Origin: Pegea sp. RAD2-039
Lineage: Eukaryota; Chordata; Thaliacea; Salpida; Salpidae
NCBI GenBank assembly: GCA_034620365.1
Contig: JAQGEQ010000305.1
Location: 372,001-436,000, forward strand
Direction of reading: 5' to 3'
Length of the DNA: 64,000 nucleotides
The position numbers and the translations under genes were made by a program. Under the pieces are notes generated by a model. It did not search any database. It was not told the origin of the DNA and saw only the letters and a program-made list of their open reading frames with translations. Shown piece by piece: positions 12,092-23,153 of the stretch; position 1 is the first letter of the stretch, and each line of letters begins with the position of its first letter.

Positions 12092-15000
12092 ATGAACAAC
12101 TATTTGAAAGGAATTGAATCTGGGAAATTAATCAAGATAGTTTTCCTATTGATCATAATGACTGCATTAACTATTACTTCAGGTAAGTTAGTAAAAGTTT
12201 GAATAATCTACAAATCGATTTAAATCATATCAAGGTTATTTAAGTAACATGTACGTTATGAGTTTATGTAACATGTAACCAATGATTTCCGGTATTAGAC
12301 AATGAGTTCAAAATCAAATCCAAATCATAATTGTTAGACTTTTTCATAAATGTTGTAAGAAAGAAGTCTTTTTCAAACCACTAACAGTTTAAAGTGAAAA
12401 AATCTCCAGCTTGTTTGACTTTTAAAAAAATTTCAACTAAATTTAAACTAAACATTGAAATCAACTAATATTATAAAAGAAAGTTTATTTAATTATCATT
12501 ATTTAATTAATCAGCTAGTACTTAACTAAATAGTCATCATTTATTAATTTTACAATTCTACGACTCACACAATAACAGCTGATTTCAAATAAAGTAGATT
12601 TAAAGGTAAGCTAAGAATTAAAAATTCAGATTTCATGATTTCAATAAAAGAAAATAAATTTTATGAAATATTATAAAACTGAGAGTCAGTTGTTTTATCC
12701 AATTAGAATAATCAGAACAATTCTTTACAGGAAGTCTTTTGGTAAAAAAATATGTTCCCAATCAACCTTGTAGACCTGAAGATGGTTTTCATAGATGTCG
12801 GAATATTGTGGAAAACCAGTTTATGAGACGCTTGAAAATTTATGTTGGAGATGAGCTTTGTGTCCCTAGGTTGAAAGTTGAAAAATATTGCGGCGAAAAA
12901 TTGAGTTGTACAGATGATGAAGTTGATTGTAAACATGAAAATACTAATCAAAGGTTACAGTTAGATTTAATTTTTCTAGTTTGCTGTTATTAATAACTCA
13001 TATAAAGTATTTGAATATTTTAGAATCTGATTTGAAGTAAGAACAAATAATTTGGATAAATTTTAAATTTTGACCGAATAATTTTCGTCTATGCCTTTTT
13101 AGCAAATAGAATGTAAAAAAAAACTTTTTATTCAAATAGGTGTGTGAAGAGATCAGATGTGTGGAGAAAATGCGAAAATATATTTAGCTATTTACAATTT
13201 AATTGTCACCATGATGAGTTTCAATGCGAAAAAATAAAGCTCTGTATTCCAAGAAGAAATATAAAAGATGATAAAGAAAATTGTGCAATGGATTATAAGG
13301 TTTCAATGATAATAAATTGTATTTCAAAAGATCGAAAAAATATAATCTAGTTACAACATTTCTTTAAGAGATAAATTGAATTTCTTAAAGTGTTACTTTT
13401 AAAATTTCAGTTTGAACTTTTGTTCGCAGGGAAAACAATTGTATGATGATTCTGATGAATGGAATAGTCTGGAAACCTGCAAAGAAGCAACAGAGTTTCG
13501 ATGTCATCACAAACCATTTCGTTGTATTCCACGAGAAATGGTGATGGACGGAAAAGGAGATTGTCATCGTAAGAGCGATGAAAAGAAAGCTTTAGAATGT
13601 TTCAGTCAAACTGAGTTTACTTGTAGTGATAATCATCGATGTATTCCTCGCTATCGTGTTAATGATGGCTTTAGTGATTGTAGAGATAGTTCGGATGAGA
13701 ATAGAACTCAATTAACATGCTTTAGGGAATCAGAATTTAGTTGTAACGAAAAACGTTGCATACCTCGATCTTGGGTGAGAAACTCCATCAAAGATTGCAA
13801 ATCAGGAGAGGATGAGACTTACAGCTTCAGTCAATGTTTGAAACATGAGTTCGAATGCTTAGATAAAAGCAGATGCTTGCCAAGAAGGTATGTTTGTGAT
13901 GGGGTACTTAATTGTAAAGATGGAAGTGATGAAATTCAGTTTTGCAATTTATCTAATTATATACATTGTTATAAAAACAAATTCCAAATGTTTTTACCAA
14001 TCATTAAAAGAAAAGGTCTAATAAAGTTTGAAACAAAAGAAATTAAGTTTTGTTCTGACCTTGTGTTTGGTTTTAAATGTTTTGTGGAAATTAGTGATTC
14101 CAGGCATTTTCTAAGCTCTTATGAGTATGAACTAAGAACAATTCCTCAATATTATATCAACAACAATATTTCAATTTGTTCAAAACAAGAAGATCGTTGT
14201 TATGATAAACAAAACCAATTCATTTGTTCAAGATGTTTAGATAACAAAACTATAATTTCACAAGATCAAATTTGTGACAACTTTATTGATTGTCCAGATC
14301 TGTCAGATGAATGTACATGTGGAAACACTAAAATGGAACCACTTTGTGAAATAATATACCCGATTAAATCCCACCTCAAAGAAGAAGAGAACAGAAGAAA
14401 GTTGGGTCATGTGTGTAATCAAGTAAATGATTTTGAGGGTAGTATTGATGAAAAATATTGTAATTACAAAGTTCTTTTTATGCTGACACATTCAACAGGT
14501 TCACAAACTTACAAATGTTTATCATATGATCACCAACTTGTAAAGTCTGGGAAATTATGTGACTTGGTTGTTGATTGTCCATTAAAAGATGATGAATGTT
14601 CATCTAAATGTTTTGATGCTGACTTTAAACACATTGTAACTAATAAGTTTTTACATTTTGACGAAAGTTTCATAAAAAGATTTGAATTTTACTTTTCAAA
14701 ATGCTTTCCCTTCTTACGTTCCACTAGAAGTGTAAAATACCTTCTTTCAATATCTTTATGGATATTTTTTAAGTTTAATTATACTTCTCTTGATCATCTA
14801 TACTTTGTTGAAAATTTTCAAAATGATCTTTACAATTTTAAGAAACAAGAAAAATCTTTAATCAGTTTGAATGCTAAACTTATTCAATTCGTTAACACTA
14901 AAAACATGAATTATACTATGAGCATAGACGGTAGTAAAAATATCAGTTTTAACAAACTTGGAGACTTTTGTGGTTTGAAAAAATCTATCTGTCCATGGAG

Positions 15001-16441
15001 GTTTTATTGTGATTCAAACTTCATACAAAGTATTGATTTGCATAAACGTTGTGATTTACGTATAGATTGCTTTGATGGTTCAGATGAAATGAATTGCTCA
15101 CCTGAAACTCATTTCTATTGTTGGAACGGATATCCAAAGTTCATTAGTAAAAATAAACATTTAGATTACAAGAAAGATTGCTCTGATGGCTCTGATGAAT
15201 GTTTTACAGACGAGTTTTCATCTCCATTTGAAATGATCAAAAGTCAAACTTTCAAAATCTTTATTTGGTTCAGTTCTATAATCACAATTGTTAACAACCT
15301 GATAATAATAAAAAAACATTCACTAAAACTTTTTAAAATCACAAACAAGTCTTCAATTCGTTACGTGAACACATTACTTTTATTTCAACTTTCAATTTCT
15401 GATCTTATGATGGGTATCGTCTTATTAGTAGTCGGTATCAAATCAACGCAGTTTTCTGGAGAGTATTGTTATCATGATCTTGAATGGAGATCTAGCGGTG
15501 CTTGTGATATCATCGGCTCCCTTACAGTTATTTCATCACAAATATCAATGAGTATGTTACTAATTATCACAATTTTGAGACTATATGTTATGTGTCAACC
15601 TTTCAAATCTATTCAATTATCTCACAACTTCTTTCTTCTTCTTTCATTACTTACTTGGTTGATATCTGTAGCTTTTGCATTAATTCCTGTTTGGTATAAA
15701 GTTGAGCTGGCACAACAGTTCTATATTGAACCAAATGCATTTCTACCACAATCAGTTAAATATTCAAAGCTTGAACATTTTTATCAGCGATCTAACATGA
15801 TTCTTCTAATGTCTGCAAATACTTCTTATGATCTAGATAAAAATGCAACTTTTAATATCGCTGATTTAAACAATTGGTACTTTAATTCTGATGAAGGCAA
15901 ATTTCGTTTTCCTAACAGAAATATCAAAATAAAATCAGTCTTCGGTTTTTACGGATCTACATCTATCTGCTTTCCAGATCTTTATACAACCTCTTCATCA
16001 TCTCATTTTATTTTTTCGTTAATCATGATATCTTATAATTCTTTTGTACTTTTGTTTATTTTGTTCGCTTATATCTTTATTTTTTATTACACAAATCAAA
16101 GTATGAAAAAGGTTAGAAAACAATCGAGTAAAAGAAGGATGCATAAATTTAAATGTAAAGTCTTTTGTATCGTTTTATCAGATTTAATTTGTTGGTTACC
16201 AATTATAATAATGTCTTTGATAAGTTACAATGGATTTAAGCTTACAGGAGTTGTTATTCCAATATCTGCAATTTTACTATTACCAGTTAACAGTGCAATA
16301 AACCCAATAATTTATTCACGTTTTGATAAAAAAGTTGCAAAATTCTATAAACGAATAGTTTCTTTTCAAAATAAAACTCCAAGTAATATGATAGAACTAA
16401 AAGAAAAAGTTCAAATCACAGAAATCAACAAGTTTTCTTGA
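12092..16441 (+). CDS. LDLa-repeat rhodopsin-like GPCR (LGR/relaxin-receptor-like)
   Basis: Predicted cell-surface receptor of about 1161 residues in four exons: 12092-12182 (start plus a hydrophobic signal-anchor-like segment), 12731-12953, 13140-13299 and 13430-16441. Introns are 548, 186 and 130 nt and phases join exactly. The ectodomain (about residues 31-760) is built from LDL-receptor class A modules of the form CIPR...DG..DC.D.SDE, several clear and several degenerate. A seven-TM domain follows (about 765-1130). SISDLMMG in TM2, ICWLPI in TM6 and NSAINPIIY in TM7 are typical of the LGR/RXFP group. I see no leucine-rich repeats between the two parts, which the LGR and RXFP families normally have. 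The DRY/ERW position at the end of TM3 reads LRLY, so the acidic residue is missing. TM4 is followed by an unusually long second extracellular loop. The C-terminal tail is short. Ligand unknown. Confidence 0.85.
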
Positions 16442-18421
16442 ACTTTTATTTTTACTGGGAGCTGTTTAAAAGTAAGAAATATTTTGATGTGGAAAACCGT
16501 GATGTTTTATTGGAACTTATATATGGATGAAAAGTAAAAAACAAATGATTTTTTTTGTAGATTTAGTACTTCAAGTTCTTTTTCTCCATTTTCATTGATC
16601 TTTCTAATTTGAATTAACAAAACTTTTTATTTCCAATGTTTTTCGTAGTAGATATGTACAAAATTTTTCACGTTTACAATTAATTTTTTTGTAAATTATT
16701 TTTTATGGAGTTTTTTGCACACATCTTTTAATAAACCTTTTTGTATGTATAATAATTTTCTAAAATTATGAATTATTTTCTTATTTTGGTGTTATTTTTC
16801 TTGAAGTATATAATAAAATATTAATTAAGAAATTAAAGCCGTTTTTGTTCTAATCCATGAAAACAAAAGATTTTTTCAAATAGAAGGTATTCACAAATCT
16901 ATGTAACAGGCTTACGTTTGTAATGAAGTAAAAATAAATTATTGTTTAAAACAATATTTTCTTTCTTGGTATCTATTATAATTTTTGAAAATATTAAATC
17001 AACAAAACTTACTTTTTAATAAAATAAAATTATAGAATCAAATAAGAATTGATTTGATATCATTACTCAAGTCCGAGGAGTTTTAAAAGAGCTTTATAAC
17101 ATTTAAAAATTTATTATCAAAAAATTTTAATATCAATTAAGTTCAGTATTTACAAAACACACAAAAAATATTTCCAAAATGTGTTAAAGTCTTTTTATTG
17201 TTTACCGATGAGAAAAACTAAGATGCTTATATTTATTGAAGTAAAATAAAAATAACTTTGTCGTTTTTACCAATAGAATTGGTAATAAGTTTTAGCAAAG
17301 GTTATGTTTGGTCTTTATTTATTTAAAAAATTATTTTATAGGTATAATTTATATAAAGATAATTTTTATTTCTGATTCTTAGAAAGCCTTCCTAAAAAAG
17401 TTCTGATTTGTTTCTTGTCTCATCATTTTAGGTAGATAAATAGTTTTGTTCTGAAATTTAATCACTTATATCAATTTGTTAAAGTTTAAAATTCAGTTAA
17501 TGTCAAAAGCTTTGAAATAAGAAATAAAAGTTTTTAATTAAATAGTTTAGTTAGAATTTATGAAAAACACAAAGGTTTAGATATTTAAAGAACTTCTATT
17601 TATCTTTAAACTCTAAATATTTTTATCTAAACTATATTTTAGTCCTAATACAAATGATAAGCTTATGAAAGTTATCATCAATTATTAAGAGAAAGTTTTT
17701 CCTTAATTTAATCATTGGTTCAGTTAACTGATAAATTTATTTTTGGTAGTTAGTAAATCAATAAAATCTTCAAATTCTGAAGAAAAAAGAAATGATAAAT
17801 ACTGTTGCTCATTATTAAATCACTAAAATAGTTTGTTTACTTAAAAAATAAGTTTATTTGTTCAGAATGTTTAAGTAACAAAATTTGAAATCTAAAATAT
17901 TTTTATTGGCATGTCAGATAACTAATTATGTTAGTCAACAGAACAAAAACAGTTTTAAATATTTCGATACAACTTTGCACAAATGTTAAAAGTGTATTCC
18001 CCAATTTAAAATTTAATTATCAAATAGTTTATAAAAACTTTGATGAAGAACTTTTTGTGAAGTATTCTTTCATTTTAAACTTTTTTCTAAATTAAGAGCT
18101 TTGATATGAACTTTTAGATAAATAGATTATACTGTAATTGAAAAATTTAAATATTTCTACTTATATTGAATAATCAAGCATCATTCTAATTGATGCTATG
18201 TAAGTGTTTATCAAAAATAAGGAATTTGTTAAAATGAAAAAACTAAGTTCAGAAATAAAAAAGTCTAACTTATAAGTTTCACGAAAAACATAAATGAGCA
18301 CAAAATTTAATAAAAGCTTATACTATGAAAAATTTTATCTTTTTGTTTAAGAATCTTACTTAATTATTTGTCTTTCTATAATAAAAACATCTTTATTTAA
18401 TTGTTACTAAACATAAAACCA
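16442..18421. other. AT-rich intergenic spacer
   Basis: Space between the 3' ends of two convergent genes. AATAAA-like strings occur at about 16730-16736, compatible with the receptor's 3' end. I see no ORF with an ATG and coding character, and no repeat copy. Confidence 0.5.
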
Positions 18422-21067
18422 TCATGAACTTCCAAGCTTCTTTATAAGCACAAAAACTGTAACAGAACCTAATCCAAACATGAATTTAAATTTTGGTTGA
18501 TAGATAGTTTTAAAATTCAGTTTTTTGAAAAGACTCAAGGCTGCATTATGAAATTGTGTAGCAATCAACACCAAGTTGAGGCTTTTCTTTCTATTATTCG
18601 TATCTTCAAGTAATCGGTTTTCAGCTGTTTCAATTAGAAGGTTTCCAATCCCAATTCCGCGAAACTTTGAAGAGACACATAACCTCTAAGCAATAAAACT
18701 TTGGATTAAAATATTCATATGAGTGATGATTTCACACAAAACTTGAAAAGAAAATTTGATAAAACACATAAATTAGTAACAAAACAACTGGAAAAATTAT
18801 AAATTAATATTTTTTGAGTTTGATTTAAAAACTGAATAATTTGAACCTTTTTATTTAGAAAATATTAAGTTTTCAATTTAGATTATCATCTTAATTATCA
18901 TGATCACCAAAGACAAACATTTTCTGAATAAAGTTGGCTTATGCTTGCTGTTGTTGGTTAAGGAGTTTTAAAAGTCAAAGTATTAACCTAACATAATTGC
19001 TTGTTCTATATACATGACCTAAATAAACTTTTAGAATTTAGTTTTTAATCATTATTTTAATTAGCCTAGTTTAATTGAATAAAAATTGGCAGACAAATTA
19101 ACTCACGAACAAAAAGGAAATTTACTTTAACTTCAACTGCTTCATCATAAAACTGAAGATTTTCTAAGATTGTCTTTAATTGATATCCAGGAATATTTAA
19201 TCCCAAACATCCAATAATTTCTTCTTCAATTTCAACTGACCTATGAGTAGCAACAAGAAATAAACAATTTTTCCTCGACTGATAAAATTGAGAAAAACTT
19301 TCCCAATCTTTTAGTTCATCTGTGGACGCTTCCACTTGACTTCTCCACTCTTTTCGATCTGTCATCACATTTGAACAAATAAATCCAAAAATAATTTATT
19401 TGATTAATATTTTTTCTAATTTTTATAGCAATAGTGAATCGAATTTTTAATTCTTCAGTGAAATAGCAAATATTTGTTTCATAAAAACAAAGTAAAAACA
19501 TTTGTAGATAAATGAGAAAGTAACTTTTTATAACTTATTGTTGAATTTTAAATTAACTTTCATAAAAAACCTAATTTCATAAAATTGAACTCTTTTAATC
19601 TTATTCAAACTTTTAAACTAATAGACGTTTACTTTATATAAATAAGCTCAACTAAAACTTTTAATAATAAGTCATTAATACTTATATTTATTTATTTTTT
19701 GTAAGAAGTACTTATGAATAAATATAATATTAAGTCAATACTAAAGCAAGTAGAAAAGATTTATTGATCTTATTATTTTTCAACTTAATTTCTATCGGCT
19801 TTTCAAAACTAAGTAATTTCTTATTACTTTAGTACATTATCAACCTTCCATGTAATTGTTCACTGTTATATGCTTTGAGGACTACTGAAATGCCATGTGT
19901 TACATCTTTTACTTTCTATATTTTTCACTAAATAGATGTTATTCGTGAGAATGTGTGTTAGCGAGAGATACTCTCTTCAAGTACCCTCCTTCGCATTTAT
20001 TGTAATAAATAAATAAAAAACTAGAAAATTGAAACAGTCTGACAAATATTTTAAGAAATCTATTAAAGTTACTCGTAAACATTTTTTCTTAATTAAAACT
20101 TTTAACAGTTTTCTCAAAACTTGTATAAAACATTTTACTCAAAAATAAATGAAGTCTTTGTTGATTCACATATAGATACCCCGGCTAAATGGTTTCAACT
20201 CTTTTCAAAATAATTTTATTCTTTATTCAAATAAAACCTTAAAATTTATTTGTCTATTATTAGCAGCAAGTTTAACCACTACAAAAGTGAGACCATTTAC
20301 ATTTCTTAGTAAGTGAAATACAAATAATTGTGTACAAAAAAAACTGGAGCGAAAAAACAATTTATCGATTAATGTAAAGGTCATATAAGATGATTTGTCT
20401 GATCTAATAGGTTAAATAACTTCAATAGGTTAAAAATCATTTTTATTTTAACTAATAAAGTGTTGAAAAACAAAGCAACAATAAAAACTGTTTAGGCCTT
20501 AACCATTATAGCGATGGTTGCAACGTTTGTGAGGCTTTTAGTTAACTAAACAATTTACATTAAATAGTTACTTACTTTGAAACCATAAGAAGAGTATTAA
20601 AGAGCAATAGGAACAAATGAACGAAATACATCTTCGGTTAACACTAGATGAAAGTAACAGTGAGGTCATAGTGAGGAATGTCTGAACAAATGTTTGCTAT
20701 GAAACCACTTGTTTGCAATTAACTTACTTTGAAGTTTTATTAAAATTAGTCGAGCTTGTTAGCAACGAATTATAATTACTACAAGTTACGTCAAAAATCT
20801 TACCAACAAATTTACTATTAGAATGAAATTTAAAAAAATCTATAAATCAATAACTTATTAGTTTAAGATTACTTAAATTATTTTGATTTATTTTTACTGT
20901 ACTTGAAGTCTCCATGAAAACAAAATACATTTTTGGAATCCATTTTTGTGTTGCTCCATTAAAGTAGCTTTAACCAAATCTCGAATTTCTTTCAAATCAT
21001 CTTCAACAGCATCTCTCACTTCAACATAATCATCATTACAATACTTCAGCTTTTGGTAAATAAACAT
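18422..21067 (-). CDS. NAT8-like membrane GNAT acetyltransferase
   Basis: GCN5-related N-acetyltransferase of the NAT8 type. Family members use acetyl-CoA to acetylate cysteine S-conjugates or lysines at the ER membrane. My four-exon model is 21067-20898, 20643-20576, 19358-19111 and 18685-18422, giving about 249 residues (human NAT8 is 227). Exon 2 supplies one hydrophobic segment (SFICSYCSLILFLWF), where NAT8 has its membrane anchor. Exon 4 carries the acetyl-CoA loop KFRGIGIG preceded by RLCVSS, then the family-like ...AALSLFKKLNF. The exon 3/4 junction is the weak point: aligning NFLF to RLCVSS as in NAT8 (LQLF-H-LSVSS) needs the poor donor GTTCGT at 19110, while the stronger GTGAGT four bases downstream breaks the frame. 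Exon 1 also uses a modest GTAAAA donor. The domain call is firm; exact edges are not. Confidence 0.75.
19845..20025 (+). mobile_element. LINE 3'-end fragment inside a NAT8-like intron
   Basis: A string with ATGCTTTGAGGACTACTGAAAT, then GTGTGTTAGCGAGAGATACTC, then TTATTGTAATAAATAAATAAA. It is the inverted counterpart of the LINE tail at 39868-40020, in the same order, and ends in a (TAAA)n-like tail. It lies antisense in the second intron of the NAT8-like gene. Only the untranslated tail is present, as expected for a 5'-truncated insertion. Confidence 0.55.
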
Positions 21068-21440
21068 TTTAGTCAAAACTTAATTACAAAAATGTCAAAT
21101 TGAAAAGTTGATAAAACTTTTATTACTAAAACAGCTTAATCATTAATCTTAAAACTTTTTTATTTAGTTGAAAAATAATTTACCTCAAGATTTGTTGAAT
21201 AGCTCAGCTAACAAAGGTGTCTTTAAATAATGATATAATTAAAATAATCTTTTTATGCGATAGTTTGCTCTTTAAACCTTTCCTATTATCAAACATAATT
21301 ACACATGACAAGGAATTCACTATTAATTTAACATCAATTTGAACAATAGCTTTTGAAATTTAACTAAATGGGCTTTAACGCAAAAATTAAAGGATTTTAA
21401 AGAAGCAGAGCTTCTCTCAAGACTAAGAAAAAATAATGAC

Positions 21441-21794
21441 TTGACTGAAGACAATACATTTTACAAAAAAAGTAGTTCATCATTAAATCAGTTTTTATTT
21501 AATAATATTATTTTACTAGGAAAGCTTTCCTTAAATACGAAATATTCTTTCGTTATACAAAGACGGTCTCTTTCAGCTCATTTTGAATCCTTGCATTATC
21601 AACGCCTTTTCTCAGACCTTGTACTACTATTTGAAGTTGTAAATAGTTTCTGTCATCTTAACTTTAATGATTTTGAAAGGTCGCATGCAGTTTTTCATAT
21701 ATACTTAGAGGTCCATCATTCCATTAACTTACTTCACGACATTAATAGCAACCAGCGGATTAACAGATTTTTTAATAAGGTAAGCACAACCTAG
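21441..21794 (+). mobile_element. LINE ORF2 C-terminal relic
   Basis: An open stretch of 117 codons with LHYQRLFSDLVLLFEVVN followed by LNFNDF. This matches the usual LINE (CR1/jockey-like) C-terminal order 'SLxxRRLxxDLxLLYKILN ... xFxDFF', seen again at 32400-32820. The rest of a LINE is not found around it, so it is a truncated, decayed piece, not a host gene. Confidence 0.55.
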
Positions 21795-23153
21795 AATCTT
21801 TTTCTCAACCCCGTTATTACATCGAAATCTATCAACAAATTTTAATTTGTTAAAAAGATGTGGTTTAAGTATTTTCGTTAACAAGTGATTGATAACGTTA
21901 CCCGTCTTTTCATTGATTCATAGTTTATATTTTTTTCCTATTTTCTATACATCATTTATACCAAATCCTGATCCTTAAAATCTCTTCATTATCTTTCTGT
22001 TTATTTTGTTTTTTTTTTTGCTATAAGAGCTGCAGTCATGCGCTGTATTAGATAAAATTGAAAAAAGTATTTTCTAGTTTCTTATAACTAAAGTTTATCT
22101 AATTACAAGCTATTCAAAGTTTAAATACAAAATAATAATTCTATTAAACCTTTTTATCCTTAATATATTATTTATTCCTTTCTGCATTTTATTATTTTAG
22201 TTAACTTCAGTTTCGCTACTTATTTAATATTTCGTAATTAGAGTTATTCAACTACTTCTAAAATATACTTCTAATCTTATTTAGTTGTAACAGTTCTTTT
22301 CTTTCTTTCATTTTACTCCTTTTTTAAAATTTGACTTACAAACTATAAGAATAGGTTTCTACCAACTCTAGCTAAAATAAATTTAGTAAAAACAAAAATG
22401 TTTGAATGTATTTAAATGGATTCGACTATAATCTAATGAAACAAACATTTATATTAGATTCTTATAAGTGTTGACAAATTTAATTATTGAAATTTTCTTA
22501 AAACATTTGAAAAAGTCTTTTAGAATTACTTTTTTTAATATATAGGTTTCTGCACCACTTGTAAACTAGTTCCTTATACGAGAAAAACAGTCATGATCAC
22601 GTTCAAGCTTTTGCACGGTTAATTTATAGAAAACTTTCTCAATAAACCATATAAATAAACCAAAAAGGTGGTTTTTATGCTTAAAATGCAAATAAAGTAT
22701 CTCTAACATTAAATCTCACTATAAACCAATAGTTAAAATATCAAATAATAATGTTTAGTCTGAAAAGATTGGGTTATATCAAACATAATTTCTTTAATGA
22801 ATTTCAATTATTCTATTTTAAAATAAATCTTTTGTTTTGAATTTATCGTTTCTGTGAATCCCTTTTACTAGGGATACAAAACAACAAAAACTTGAATAAA
22901 ACTAATATGTAGATCGAATTTTTAATGTTTAACTAATTCAATTTGTACTATTAGTATCCAGTTAATTATTCACCAATAAACTTGTTATGCTACACTCACA
23001 AAATAATGAAATTTTTAATTAATAAAAATTAGAGCTATTTGATTAAAATTGTCTATCGTCAAAAATGATTGTTTACAAAATCTCAAAATATTTCAACTAT
23101 CACGTGAAAATCAGCTGTTTTTCACATTAAAAGAGTTCCAAGATGTCGAGCGA
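21795..23153. other. AT-rich spacer
   Basis: No exon or repeat I can support. The left part may contain decayed flanks of the LINE relic, and the right end borders the 3' end of PYROXD2. Short open frames here are AT-rich and lack coding character. Confidence 0.45.
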
